Source of the DNA: Rhodocyclus gracilis
GTDB taxonomy: Bacteria > Pseudomonadota > Gammaproteobacteria > Burkholderiales > Rhodocyclaceae
Assembly (NCBI RefSeq): GCF_009617575.1
Contig: NZ_WIXJ01000014.1
Location: 1-48,646, forward strand
DNA length: 48,646 bases
Direction of reading: 5' to 3'
Below the pieces are notes generated by a model. It saw only the letters and a program-made list of their open reading frames with translations. It ran no database searches and was not told the DNA's origin. The position numbers were made by a program, and so were the translations under genes. Each line of letters begins with the position of its first letter. Position 1 is the stretch's first letter. Shown here piece by piece: positions 1 through 8,516 of this stretch.

Positions 1-200
<200 letters not shown>

Positions 201-242
201 GCTTCTGCTTTCCAAACCGTTAAGCAATGATCCGACTGCAGC

Positions 243-316
243 TGGAGCGGGTGAAGGGAATCGAACCCTCGTCTTAAGCTTGGAAGGCTTCAGCTCTACC
301 ATTGAGCTACACCCGC
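243..316 (-). tRNA. tRNA-Gly (anticodon TCC)
   Basis: The reverse complement has acceptor stem GCGGGTG paired with CACCCGC, a canonical D-arm (AGCTCAATGGTAGAGC), anticodon loop CTTCCAA and T-loop GGTTCGATTCC. CCA is encoded at 243-245. Anticodon TCC reads GGA/GGG glycine codons. It is the middle gene of the Tyr-Gly-Thr-tuf cluster. Confidence 0.97.
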
Positions 317-369
317 GACACCATCACCCACAGCACAATCGATTGCCACCAGAGGCGGCGGTATGTTTT

Positions 370-454
370 TGGTGGAGGGAGAAGGATTCGAACCTTCGAA
401 GGCAGAGCCGTCAGATTTACAGTCTGATCCCTTTGACCGCTCGGGAATCCCTCC
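370..454 (-). tRNA. tRNA-Tyr (anticodon GTA)
   Basis: This 85-nt class II tRNA has acceptor stem GGAGGGA/TCCCTCC, a long variable arm, anticodon loop CTGTAAA and T-loop GGTTCGAATCC. CCA is encoded at 370-372. Anticodon GTA reads tyrosine codons. It is the first gene of the cluster, starting about 10 nt after the predicted transcription start. Confidence 0.97.
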
Positions 455-469
455 AGTCCTGAACGCGAA

Positions 470-498
470 ATTCTGACGCCCCACAGAAGGGATGTCAA
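470..498 (-). promoter_or_regulatory. sigma70 promoter of the tRNA-tuf operon
   Basis: On the minus strand a perfect -35 box TTGACA (498-493) is followed by a 17-bp spacer and a CAGAAT -10 box (475-470). A run of A upstream (501-508) could act as an UP element. Transcription would start about 10 nt before tRNA-Tyr, in a GC-rich discriminator (TTCGCG) of the kind seen at stringently controlled stable-RNA promoters. The last point is inference. Confidence 0.75.
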
Positions 499-751
499 AC
501 ATTTTTTTTCAGGCAGGCCGGCACTCTACCAGAAAGACTTTGCTTCGTCAGCATCAATCTTCGTTTCGGCGCGTGGCGTAGAATGAACCGTTGCTTCCGG
601 ACGACTGCACTCTCGGCTCTCTGCACCGTCTTACGGACAGCCGGGATCGGCGATTGGCGGCCATGTTACGGAAAGGCGCAAACCGCAAGCCAACCGATCC
701 GCGCCCCAACGGGAGCTGCACCGCCCGTCCAATCCCCCACCGGAGATACAC
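499..751. other. Intergenic region without a recognised gene
   Basis: Nothing convincing is encoded between the tRNA promoter and the reductase gene. The short reading frames here have no recognisable protein character. A promoter for the plus-strand reductase gene must lie in this stretch, but no clear -35/-10 pair could be picked out. A GGAGA ribosome-binding sequence at 742-746 precedes the ATG at 752. Confidence 0.5.
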
Positions 752-1372
752 ATGGCCCCGCACACGGATGACCTCGCCCTCTCTGGCGTCGATGCACAGA
801 CGCTCAGAGCGCTGTTTACTGACGCGCGTACCTTTTCGCACTGGACATCGCGGCCTGTCGACGACGCACTGCTACGCCACGCCTACGAATTCGCACGCAT
901 GGCGCCGACAGCCGCCAATTGCCAGCCGCTGCGCATCGTCTTCGTTCGCTCGGCTGCGGCGAAGGCCCGACTGCTGCCGACGCTGGCCCCGCCCAATGTC
1001 GAGAAAACGGCCGGCGCACCGGTAACGGCAATCCTCGCCTGGGACAGCCATTTCTACGACCAGCTGCCGACGCTCTACCCTCACACCGATGCGCGTGCGT
1101 GGTACGCCGGCAGCGAGAAGGCGGCCCTCGCCCACGAAACCGCCTTCCGCAACGCGTCTCTGCAGGCCGGCTACTTCATCCTCGCCGCGCGTCTGCTCGG
1201 CCTCGATTGCGGCCCGATGTCGGGCTTTGACACCGCCGCCCTGGATCGCGAGTTCTTCGCCGATGGACGCTGGCGAGCCAATTTTCTGTGCAATCTGGGC
1301 TATGGCGACCGCTCAAAACTCCACCCACGTAGCCCGCGCCTGACATTCGACGAAGCCTGCTCAATCTTATGA
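752..1372 (+). CDS. rutE: RutE-like malonic semialdehyde reductase (nitroreductase family)
   Basis: This 206-aa FMN-dependent nitroreductase-fold protein resembles RutE along its whole length. Recognisable stretches include FTDAR near residue 25, the APTAANCQP flavin-binding segment near residue 50, PVTAILAWD, HETAFRNASLQAGY, GPMSGFD and the C-terminal LGYGDRSKL. RutE reduces 3-oxopropanoate (malonic semialdehyde) to 3-hydroxypropionate using NAD(P)H. No other rut pyrimidine-catabolism genes are nearby, so it may act on another aldehyde or detoxify malonic semialdehyde from a different pathway. The start has a GGAGA site 6 nt upstream. The stop overlaps the next start (ATGA), so the two genes are translationally coupled. 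Confidence 0.88.
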   Translation: MAPHTDDLALSGVDAQTLRALFTDARTFSHWTSRPVDDALLRHAYEFARMAPTAANCQPLRIVFVRSAAAKARLLPTLAPPNVEKTAGAPVTAILAWDSHFYDQLPTLYPHTDARAWYAGSEKAALAHETAFRNASLQAGYFILAARLLGLDCGPMSGFDTAALDREFFADGRWRANFLCNLGYGDRSKLHPRSPRLTFDEACSIL

Positions 1373-2784
1373 CTCTCCCCATTACGCCACGCCCTCCATT
1401 ACCCGACACACTGATTAAAGCGCTGCAGACGCGCTTCGGCAGCCGCTTTTCGCGCGGCGAATCGATCCGCGTCCAGCACGGACGGGACGAGTCCATCCAC
1501 ACGCCCATCCTCCCCGACGCCGTCGTCTTTGCCGAGTCAACCGAAGAGGTTGTCGCGCTCGTGCAACTGGCGCGAGTCCACGGTGTGCCGCTCATCCCCT
1601 TCGGCGCCGGCAGCTCGGTGGAGGGACATATCCTCCCCATCCACGGCGGCATCAGCGTCGATCTCAGCGGCATGAACCGCATCCTCGCCGTGCACAATGA
1701 CGATCTCGATGTCGTGGTCGAAGCCGGCGTGACGCGCATCCAGCTCAATACAGCGCTGCGCGACACCGGGCTTTTCTTCCCGATCGATCCGGGCGCTGAC
1801 GCAAGTCTCGGCGGCATGGCGGCGACGCGCGCCTCCGGTACCAACGCGGTCCGCTACGGAACGATGCGCGAGAACGTGCTCGGGCTGACGGTAGTGCTCG
1901 CCGACGGCAGCGTCGTCCGCACCGGCACCCGCGCGCGCAAGTCCTCCGCCGGTTACGACCTGACGCGGCTGTTCATTGGCTCGGAAGGCACGCTCGGCAT
2001 CATTACCGAACTCTCCATCCGCCTGCATCCGGTTCCCGAAGCAATGTCGGCCGCCGTCTGTGCCTTCCCCGATGTCGATGCGGCGGTACGCACCGTCATC
2101 CAGACGATCCAGCTAGGCGTGCCGGTGGCGCGCATCGAACTCCTCGACACCTTGAGCATCGCCGCCGTCAATCGTCATAGCCAAACGACGCTCAACGAAA
2201 CGCCAACACTCTTTTTCGAGTTTCACGGCAGTGAAGCTGCCGTCGCCGAGCAGGCCGCGCTGGTGCAGGACATTGCCACCGAACTCGGTGGGCGCGACTT
2301 CGCCTGGGCAACCCGCACCGAGGACCGCAATCGCCTGTGGCGGGCGCGTCACGACGCCTACTTCGCCTGCTTGCAACTGAAACCCGGCGCGCGCGCCTTC
2401 CCGACCGATGTCTGCGTGCCGATCTCGCGGTTGGCGGAAGCCATCGCCGAGACGAACGAGGATATCGCCCAGGTCAGCATTCCCGTGGCCTTGTTCGGGC
2501 ACGTTGGCGACGGCAATTTCCACCTCGTCGTACTCGTCGCCCCCGACAATCCGCGCGACCTCGCCGAAGCCGAGTGGCTCAACGAACGCGTCGTCGGGCG
2601 CGCACTCGCCATGGACGGCACCTGCACCGGCGAGCACGGCATCGGCATCGGCAAGGCGAAGTTCCTCGTCCGCGAACACGGCGCGGAGGCCGTCGCTGTC
2701 ATGCGCACACTGAAAGCCGCGCTCGATCCGGACAATCTGCTCAACCCGGGCAAGATACTGCCACCCTTGAACGTCGGCGACTGA
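1369..2784 (+). CDS. FAD-linked D-2-hydroxyacid dehydrogenase (D-lactate dehydrogenase / GlcD-like)
   Basis: The 471-aa protein has an N-terminal PCMH-type FAD-binding domain: PFGAGSSVEG near residue 80, the glycine-rich DPGADASLGGMAATRASG near 145, then YGTMRENVLGL and FIGSEGTLGIITE. The C-terminal FAD-oxidase domain carries HVGDGNFHL and GTCTGEHGIGIGK, whose histidines belong to the metal/substrate site of this family. Such enzymes oxidise D-lactate, glycolate or similar 2-hydroxyacids and pass electrons to quinone or cytochrome c. The form without partner subunits is closest to cytochrome-type D-lactate dehydrogenase; substrate choice cannot be settled from sequence. It overlaps the reductase gene by 4 nt. 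Confidence 0.88.
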   Translation: MTLPITPRPPLPDTLIKALQTRFGSRFSRGESIRVQHGRDESIHTPILPDAVVFAESTEEVVALVQLARVHGVPLIPFGAGSSVEGHILPIHGGISVDLSGMNRILAVHNDDLDVVVEAGVTRIQLNTALRDTGLFFPIDPGADASLGGMAATRASGTNAVRYGTMRENVLGLTVVLADGSVVRTGTRARKSSAGYDLTRLFIGSEGTLGIITELSIRLHPVPEAMSAAVCAFPDVDAAVRTVIQTIQLGVPVARIELLDTLSIAAVNRHSQTTLNETPTLFFEFHGSEAAVAEQAALVQDIATELGGRDFAWATRTEDRNRLWRARHDAYFACLQLKPGARAFPTDVCVPISRLAEAIAETNEDIAQVSIPVALFGHVGDGNFHLVVLVAPDNPRDLAEAEWLNERVVGRALAMDGTCTGEHGIGIGKAKFLVREHGAEAVAVMRTLKAALDPDNLLNPGKILPPLNVGD

Positions 2785-2921
2785 GCGCCCCCCCCGTCGG
2801 CGCAACGCGCGCCGCTGGCCGGCGTGCGCTGCCGCCCTGCAAAACAACGGCGAAGATGACGCCAACAGCATGGCGGCGCACGGCACGCGCACCCACCCTG
2901 CCCGCGCTACAATTCGCCGCC

Positions 2922-3824
2922 ATGCCCCTACGTCATCCCGAGCCCGTCGTGCCTAACGCCGAACCGCCAAACACCCCGCACGACGCGACGCCCGCAGGCG
3001 AGTACAACGAGCGCCACGAACTCGCGGAGGCGCCCCCCGCCCCAGCGCCGGACACCCCGTCCGAGCCACCGGCACTCGCAGCACGACCGCTGCGCCAGCT
3101 CGCCCTGCAAGGAGCCGCAACGCTGCTCGTCGTCTCCCTGGCCTGGCCGTGGTTCGGCATGCGCGGCGAAACGCTGCCCTGGCCAGAAACCGCCTTCGCC
3201 ATTGGGGGCGCAGCGCTGTTGCTCGCCACCCTCACGCGCCAGCCCTGGTGGTGGAAACTCATCCATCTCGCCTTTGTGCCGCTTGCCTGGCTGGGCTCAC
3301 AAGTCCCCTTGGCGCCAGGCTGGTTCTTTTGCATTTTCCTTTTGCTGCTGCTCATCTATCGCGGCACGCTCACCGGCCAGGCACCGCTCTTTCTCAGCAA
3401 TGAGGCAACGGCGCTGGCGCTCGCGGAGATCACCGCCGACCGGCCCAACATGCGTTTCGTCGACCTCGGCGCCGGCCTTGGCAGCGTCATCCTCCCGCTT
3501 GCCCGCGTGCGCCCTGATGCGCGACTCACCGGCGTCGAAAACGCCCCGCTGGTGTGGGCCATCGGCCGCCTGCGCACCTGGGGAAAGCCGCGTTGCCGCT
3601 GGCAATGGGGCGACTTGCGGCAGGCCGACCTGCGCCAGAGCGACGTCGTCTATGCGTTTCTGTCGCCGCTGCCGATGCCTGATCTATGGAAGAAAGTCTG
3701 CGCGGAAATGCCCGCTGGCAGCCTTTTCATCAGCAACAGCTTCGCCGTTCCCGACGTACCCGCGACGACGGTCGTCGAAGTGGGTGACCGGCGTCAGACC
3801 CGCCTCTACTGCTATCAGCGCTAA
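2922..3824 (+). CDS. Membrane-anchored class I SAM methyltransferase-like protein
   Basis: This 300-aa protein has a Pro/Ala-rich N-terminus of about 60 residues and two or three hydrophobic segments (residues about 65-140, including a leucine-rich WFFCIFLLLLLIY). A soluble domain follows with a SAM-binding motif I, FVDLGAGLGSVILPLA (near residue 170), and an acidic GVEN motif II. It therefore probably methylates something at the membrane. It could instead be a dead methyltransferase fold, since the catalytic region is short. The ATG at 2922 was chosen because the open frame further upstream shadows the preceding gene. It is followed after 15 nt by a sensor kinase gene. Confidence 0.7.
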   Translation: MPLRHPEPVVPNAEPPNTPHDATPAGEYNERHELAEAPPAPAPDTPSEPPALAARPLRQLALQGAATLLVVSLAWPWFGMRGETLPWPETAFAIGGAALLLATLTRQPWWWKLIHLAFVPLAWLGSQVPLAPGWFFCIFLLLLLIYRGTLTGQAPLFLSNEATALALAEITADRPNMRFVDLGAGLGSVILPLARVRPDARLTGVENAPLVWAIGRLRTWGKPRCRWQWGDLRQADLRQSDVVYAFLSPLPMPDLWKKVCAEMPAGSLFISNSFAVPDVPATTVVEVGDRRQTRLYCYQR

Positions 3825-3839
3825 CGGAGCCGCGTCGCC

Positions 3840-5774
3840 ATGTTTAACTGGGGCATCCGAACCCGCGTCGTGCTGCTGGCACTGCTGCCCGCCGTCGCCA
3901 TCGCCGCGTCGATGGCGAGCTACGTCATCTATCGCACCAGCAACGAGTTCGAGCGCGACCTGCGCGACTTCGGCATCGGCCTGTCGCGCCAGCTCGCCGC
4001 CGTTGCCGGCTTCAGCACCTACTCGGGCGATCATGAAGCCCTGCGCAACATCGCGCATGCCGCGCTCGGCGAGCCGAACGTCATCTCGGCGGCGATCTTC
4101 GACGCCGAAGGCACGCTCATCGCCAGCAGCAGCACGAGCACCGGCGCGCTGACACCGATTCCGCTCGACGACCGCCCCCTGGTGCTGTCGAACGACGAAC
4201 GGCGCATCGTTTTTGCCGCACCGATCGCCGCCCCCCCTTACGAAGCCGACGATCCGCTGATCGCCGAAACCGCCGGCGCCCGGCCGCCTACGCCAAGCAG
4301 CGGCACGATTGGCTGGATCACGCTGACCATTTCCCGCGACGCAGCCGAACGGCGCAAGAGCGACGCTCTCTTCTTCACCCTGCTCTCGTCGCTGCTGGTG
4401 CTGGCCTTCGGCGGCGGCCTCGCCCTTGTCCTTGGCCGTCAGGTGACGCGGCCTATCCTGCGTCTGGAGCGGGCCGTGGCGCGCATCCAGAGCGGCGAAC
4501 TGAACGCCCGCGTGCCCGCCAATAGCGGCGGCGACCTGCAACGGCTCGAAGAAGGCATGAACGCCATGGCCGAAGCGATCAGCGACGGTCGCGCCCGGCT
4601 CGAAGCACGAATCCACGAAGCGACGCGCGAGCTACAGAGCAAGAAGGAAGAAGCCGAACTGGCGAGCGTTGCCAAATCGCGCTTCCTCGCCGCCGCCAGC
4701 CATGACCTGCGGCAACCGCTGCACGCCCTGTCGCTGTTCGCCGCCGACCTGCAACGTGCCGCCGAAACGCCTGAACAACAACGGCTGGCCAACCGGATTG
4801 CCGAATCGGCAGGCGCCATGGGAGAGTTGCTCGACGCCCTGCTCGACATCTCCCGCCTCGACATCGGCGGCGTGAACGTGCATTACGCCGACACCGACAT
4901 CGGCGAGGTATTGACTCGCCTCGACGCCGCCTTCGGGCGCAGCGCGGCAGCGGCGGGGCTGCGCCTGCGCTGCCGACCGACCTCACTGCACGCCGTCTCC
5001 GACGCCGTGCTGCTCGAGCGACTGCTCTCCAATCTGGTGGCCAACGCCATTCGCTACACCGAGCGCGGCAGCGTCCTCATCGCCGCCCGCAAACGCGGCG
5101 ATGGCGTCTGCATCGAAGTTCGCGACAGCGGCGTCGGCATCGCCCTCGAGCATCAGCGCGGCGTGTTCGAAGAGTTTTTCCAGGTCGACAACAGCGCCCG
5201 CGTGCGTGGCGAGGGCTTGGGCCTGGGGTTGGCCATCGTTGCCCGTCTGGCGCGCCTGCTCGACGCACAGATCAGCCTCTGCTCACAGCTTGGCACCGGC
5301 TCCGTCTTCCGCGTAACCCTGCCCGCCCAGCCGACGCTCACCGCCAAGGCAAACGGGGCGGACGAGGCCCCCGCGCACACGCCGGACGACAACCAGCCGC
5401 CTGGACTCCCCCTCCTGCCCGCCCCGACGGACGAGACCGACGCGCCGCTCCGCGTATTGTTACTGCCGCCCGCCGGCGGCGAGTTGCGTACCGCGGCGGC
5501 ACTGGCGAGTGACTGGGGCTATGTTTGCGACTGGATCACCGCCGACGCCTTCGGCAAAGCGCAGGCGATGAGCGGTCCGACCGCCTTGCTGGCGCTGGCG
5601 AGCACCTTCACGCCGCGCGACGACATCCCGGCTTCGCTACCGCTGATCCTGCTCGGGGGGGAAGGCGCGCCACCGCCCGGCGCGCATCGGCTGAGCGTAC
5701 CGCTGCGCCCGGCGAAGCTGCGCGCCTTGCTCGCGCAGCTCGCTAGCGAGGCAAACGGATCCCGAAACGGTTAA
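3840..5774 (+). CDS. Sensor histidine kinase with degenerate C-terminal receiver-like domain
   Basis: The 644-aa protein has a transmembrane segment at residues 8-30, a periplasmic sensing region of about 150 aa and a second transmembrane segment near 182-200. A HAMP linker and a coiled coil follow, then an H-box with phospho-acceptor His288 (ASHDLRQPLHALS), an N-box (NLVANAIRYTERG), G1 (RDSGVGIA) and G2 (GEGLGLGLAIV). The last about 100 residues resemble a receiver fold, but no clear phospho-acceptor Asp motif is present. The ASHDLRQPLH H-box is typical of kinases paired with NarL/LuxR-type regulators, and one lies tail to tail on the other strand with a 32-bp overlap. A CGGAG site lies 10 nt before the ATG. 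Confidence 0.9.
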   Translation: MFNWGIRTRVVLLALLPAVAIAASMASYVIYRTSNEFERDLRDFGIGLSRQLAAVAGFSTYSGDHEALRNIAHAALGEPNVISAAIFDAEGTLIASSSTSTGALTPIPLDDRPLVLSNDERRIVFAAPIAAPPYEADDPLIAETAGARPPTPSSGTIGWITLTISRDAAERRKSDALFFTLLSSLLVLAFGGGLALVLGRQVTRPILRLERAVARIQSGELNARVPANSGGDLQRLEEGMNAMAEAISDGRARLEARIHEATRELQSKKEEAELASVAKSRFLAAASHDLRQPLHALSLFAADLQRAAETPEQQRLANRIAESAGAMGELLDALLDISRLDIGGVNVHYADTDIGEVLTRLDAAFGRSAAAAGLRLRCRPTSLHAVSDAVLLERLLSNLVANAIRYTERGSVLIAARKRGDGVCIEVRDSGVGIALEHQRGVFEEFFQVDNSARVRGEGLGLGLAIVARLARLLDAQISLCSQLGTGSVFRVTLPAQPTLTAKANGADEAPAHTPDDNQPPGLPLLPAPTDETDAPLRVLLLPPAGGELRTAAALASDWGYVCDWITADAFGKAQAMSGPTALLALASTFTPRDDIPASLPLILLGGEGAPPPGAHRLSVPLRPAKLRALLAQLASEANGSRNG

Positions 5775-6399
5775 CGGCGACCAGCGCCTGCGTCCGGCTG
5801 GAGACGCCGAGCGCCTTGAAAATCGCCGTCGTGTGAATTTTTACCGTACCCTCGGTCAAACCAAGGCGGATGCCGATATCGCGATTGCTTTTGCCGCGCA
5901 CCATCAGCGACAGGACGTCGACCTGACGTTCGGTCAGGCCAAACTCAGCAGGATCGGCGCCGCCGCCAATCGGCAAGGGCGGCAATTCGGGGCCGAGCTT
6001 CATCGGCATCAGGCGGTCGGGCGCAAAAATCCCGCCGTTCAGCACCTCGCGCAGTGCCGCCAGCAGACGTTCGCCGGAGTAGGCCTTGGGCACAAACCCT
6101 GAGGCGCCAGCCTTCAGCGCCCGCGCAACGGTAAGCGCGTCATCGTAAGCAGAAACGATTACCACCGGAATGGTCGGATAACGGCTGCGGATAAGCGACA
6201 GACAGGTCAACCCATCGATCCCCGGCAAGCCGAGATCGAGCAGAATGAGATCGAAATCACCCTCTTGTTCGAGCAGCGCGGCGGCACAATCGCAATCAGC
6301 CGCCTCCAGCACCAGCACCTCGGATTCAAGCTGACACAAGGTGCGTACGAGACCTTCGCGAACCAGCGTGTGATCCTCTACGACGAGCAACTTGAGCAT
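5743..6399 (-). CDS. NarL/LuxR-family response regulator
   Basis: The 218-aa protein starts MLKLLVVEDHTLVREGL. Its receiver domain holds the acidic pair E8/D9, phospho-acceptor D55 (LILLDLGLPG), the switch Ser in VIVSAYDD and Lys103-region VPKAYS. The C-terminal LuxR helix-turn-helix (LTERQVDVLSLMVRGKSNRD, then GLTEGTVKIH) starts near residue 155. The ATG at 6399 was chosen over a frame extended by 23 codons because it starts exactly at the conserved receiver strand. Its 3' end overlaps the convergent kinase gene by 32 bp. It is the likely partner of that kinase. Target genes are unknown; divergent phaM is a candidate by position. Confidence 0.92.
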   Translation of the reverse strand: MLKLLVVEDHTLVREGLVRTLCQLESEVLVLEAADCDCAAALLEQEGDFDLILLDLGLPGIDGLTCLSLIRSRYPTIPVVIVSAYDDALTVARALKAGASGFVPKAYSGERLLAALREVLNGGIFAPDRLMPMKLGPELPPLPIGGGADPAEFGLTERQVDVLSLMVRGKSNRDIGIRLGLTEGTVKIHTTAIFKALGVSSRTQALVAVNRFGIRLPR

Positions 6400-6509
6400 A
6401 GTTATCGAATTGACAATTACAAGCGTGCGCACTGTAGCATCTCCAGCATACGCCGCCGAGTCGACCACCGCCTAGACCCTGCAACGCGCCGCTTACCGAG
6501 GAGACAATT

Positions 6510-7040
6510 ATGGCCACAGATACCACCGGCGAGCCCGGAGACCTGCTGAAAAAACTCTGGGAAAACATGGGGCTTGGCATCCCCCCCGGAATTCCGGGCA
6601 GCATTCCGGGGGGATTGCCGCCCAGTATGGACCTGAACGATCTGCAAAAGCGCATTGCCGACCTGAAGGCGGTCGAAGGCTGGCTGAAAATGAACCTCTC
6701 CATGCTGCAAGCCAGCATTCAAGGCATGGAGTTGCAATGGGCGACGATCAACGCCCTGCGTGCCATGGGCGGCGCCGCAGCGAACACATCCCCGCCAGCA
6801 CCGGGAACAGCGTCGGCAGCCGCCAGCAACGCCCCCGCCGACGCTGCGGCGGGCGCGGATCCGCATTCACCCTTTTCAGCACAGTCACCGCTCTCCCCTT
6901 TATCGCAAGCGGCCATGTGGCCCTGGCAACTGCTCCAGCAAATGCAACAGATGCAGAGCGCGCTGACGCCTTCGGCCGACACACCGGCAACTGGAGCCAG
7001 CAGCAAAGACGGCAAAGCGCCCGACACATCGCAGGGCTAG
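6510..7040 (+). CDS. phaM: PhaM-family polyhydroxyalkanoate granule regulatory protein
   Basis: The 176-aa protein has a Gly/Pro/Ile-rich start (GIPPGIPGSIPGGLPP, residues 24-39). A helical core follows, MDLNDLQKRIADLKAVEGWL with LKMNLSMLQASIQGMELQ (residues 42-80), then an Ala/Pro/Ser-rich tail. The core pattern (DLxxRIxDLKAVExWLxxNLxMLQxxIQ) matches PhaM. In Ralstonia, PhaM activates PHA synthase and attaches polyhydroxybutyrate granules to DNA. GAGGAGACAATT before the ATG is a strong ribosome-binding site. Its presence implies the host makes PHA, although no synthase gene lies in this window. Confidence 0.85.
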   Translation: MATDTTGEPGDLLKKLWENMGLGIPPGIPGSIPGGLPPSMDLNDLQKRIADLKAVEGWLKMNLSMLQASIQGMELQWATINALRAMGGAAANTSPPAPGTASAAASNAPADAAAGADPHSPFSAQSPLSPLSQAAMWPWQLLQQMQQMQSALTPSADTPATGASSKDGKAPDTSQG

Positions 7041-7046
7041 GCCTCT

Positions 7047-7946
7047 CTAACCGGCGAGCCAGCTTGCCCAGAGCGGCAGGGTGAACATCGACAGCAGCGT
7101 CGAGGCCGAAATCAGCCAGGCCACGCTGGCGCCGTCGCCGCCCATGCGCATGGCGAGGATGTAAGCGGATGAGGCCGTCGGCAGGGCGGCGAAGAGCACG
7201 ACGATCTCCAGGTACAGCCCGCTCAGTCCGCACGCGTGCGCCAAACCCAGCGCCGCCAGCGGCAAGACGAGCAGTTTGATGGCGAGGAGATAGACCGACG
7301 TCCCCAATACGCCCGACTGCCCGCGCCAGCGCAAGGCGGCGCCGACCGTCAGCAGGCCGAGCGCAATCGACGCGTCCGCCAGCCGCCCGAGAAACACCTG
7401 CAGGGGCGCCGGCGGGACAAAGCCGGCCAGATTCAACACGAAGCCGCCCGCCGTCGCCCAGATCAGCGGATTGCGCGCCACCTCCCGCCACAGGCCGGCC
7501 TCGCCGTGGCGCGCCAGCATCGCCACGGCAGCGAAGTTGGCCAAAGGCACCGCTGCGCCGACGACCAAGCCCATCGCCGCAATCCCCGCCTGGCCGTACA
7601 ACATGCCGGCGACGGCGAGCGCGATGTAGGAGTTGAAGCGGAATCCGCACTGGAAGACGGAGGCGAAGGCCAGGCCCTGCAGCGCGCCGACGTAACGCGG
7701 CAGCAGCGCCAGCAGCATGCCCGCGCCAAGCGTGAGGAAGGCCACCGTCAGCAGCGGCAAGGCCGCCGCCAGATCGAGCGGCGTGCGCATGATGGCGTTC
7801 ACCAGCAAGGCCGGGAACAGGATGAAATAGACGAGCTTTTCCAGCCCGACCCAGAAGTCGTCGCCCAGAGACATGCGACGCCGGATGAGGGCGCCGAGCA
7901 AAATCAGGGAAAAATCCGGAACGAGCAGGAGGGCGGTCGTCAGCAT
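7047..7946 (-). CDS. AEC-family (auxin efflux carrier) transporter
   Basis: The 299-aa, strongly hydrophobic protein contains about ten membrane segments in two repeats, starting MLTTALLLVPDFSLILLGAL. The sequence FALxxLVNAI-like core (LLVNAIMRTPLDLA) and the paired five-helix arrangement are typical of AEC-family permeases, which export or import small organic acids and similar anions. The ATG at 7946 was chosen because the extension upstream is arginine-rich and antiparallel to the hemerythrin leader. It converges with phaM, leaving 6 nt between stop codons. Substrate unknown. Confidence 0.85.
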   Translation of the reverse strand: MLTTALLLVPDFSLILLGALIRRRMSLGDDFWVGLEKLVYFILFPALLVNAIMRTPLDLAAALPLLTVAFLTLGAGMLLALLPRYVGALQGLAFASVFQCGFRFNSYIALAVAGMLYGQAGIAAMGLVVGAAVPLANFAAVAMLARHGEAGLWREVARNPLIWATAGGFVLNLAGFVPPAPLQVFLGRLADASIALGLLTVGAALRWRGQSGVLGTSVYLLAIKLLVLPLAALGLAHACGLSGLYLEIVVLFAALPTASSAYILAMRMGGDGASVAWLISASTLLSMFTLPLWASWLAG

Positions 7947-8071
7947 GGTCGGCGATTGTACGGGCGAGCGCGCCGCTCGCGTATGGCCATTGGCGAAGCC
8001 TGCGTTCGCCGCGCACGAACCCTTGCCTGCGTGGCAAAATCGGCAGAAATACTCAGGGAAGGGGATGCCGC

Positions 8072-8488
8072 ATGCAGGACGACGAAACTTTCGAATTTGC
8101 GCCACGTTACGAGATCGGCGATGCCCGCATCGACGCTGAGCATCGCCACCTGTTCTCCATCGCGCGGCGCGTGCAAGCGGCGCTGAGCCTCCCCGCAGAC
8201 GCGGCGCTCGCGGAAGCACGGCTGGCCGTGGCCGAGCTGCTCGACTACACCCGCACCCACTTTGCCGGCGAAGAGGTGATGATGGCCGCCACCGGCTATC
8301 CCGATCTCGTCGGCCATCAGGCGCTGCACCGCGAATTGCTGTATCAGGTGCGCGACATGGAGATGCGCATCGACCTCGAAGGCCTCTCGGCGAGCCTCGA
8401 CCTCGCGCACTTCCTCTTCAACTGGCTGACGCAGCACATCTTGCACGCCGACCGCCGCTTCGGGGAATTCCTCGCCGACTCACGTTAG
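8072..8488 (+). CDS. Bacteriohemerythrin
   Basis: The 138-aa four-helix protein has the diiron ligands of hemerythrins in order: His in DAEHRHLFS (near residue 26), HF-x-x-EE in THFAGEEVMM (near 69), HQALH (near 90) and the C-terminal HILHADRRF. Such proteins bind O2 and are thought to store or deliver oxygen, or to protect against it in microaerobic bacteria. The gene stands alone between the divergent AEC transporter and a convergent exported-protein gene. GGAAGGGG lies upstream of the ATG. Confidence 0.92.
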   Translation: MQDDETFEFAPRYEIGDARIDAEHRHLFSIARRVQAALSLPADAALAEARLAVAELLDYTRTHFAGEEVMMAATGYPDLVGHQALHRELLYQVRDMEMRIDLEGLSASLDLAHFLFNWLTQHILHADRRFGEFLADSR

Positions 8489-8516
8489 CGAACCGCGCCC
8501 AGCGCCACCGCGCCGT

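Noticed and set aside
2337-2921. Upstream extension of the methyltransferase-like gene to about 495 aa
   Set aside because: The added part is arginine-rich and overlaps the D-lactate-dehydrogenase-like gene in another frame. The ATG at 2922 begins the plausible protein.
6405-6420. AATTGTCAATT palindrome before the response regulator, sharing AATTGTCA with the Crp/Fnr dyad
   Set aside because: An 8-mer match is expected by chance in about 49 kb on two strands. The second arm and spacing of the dyad are missing.
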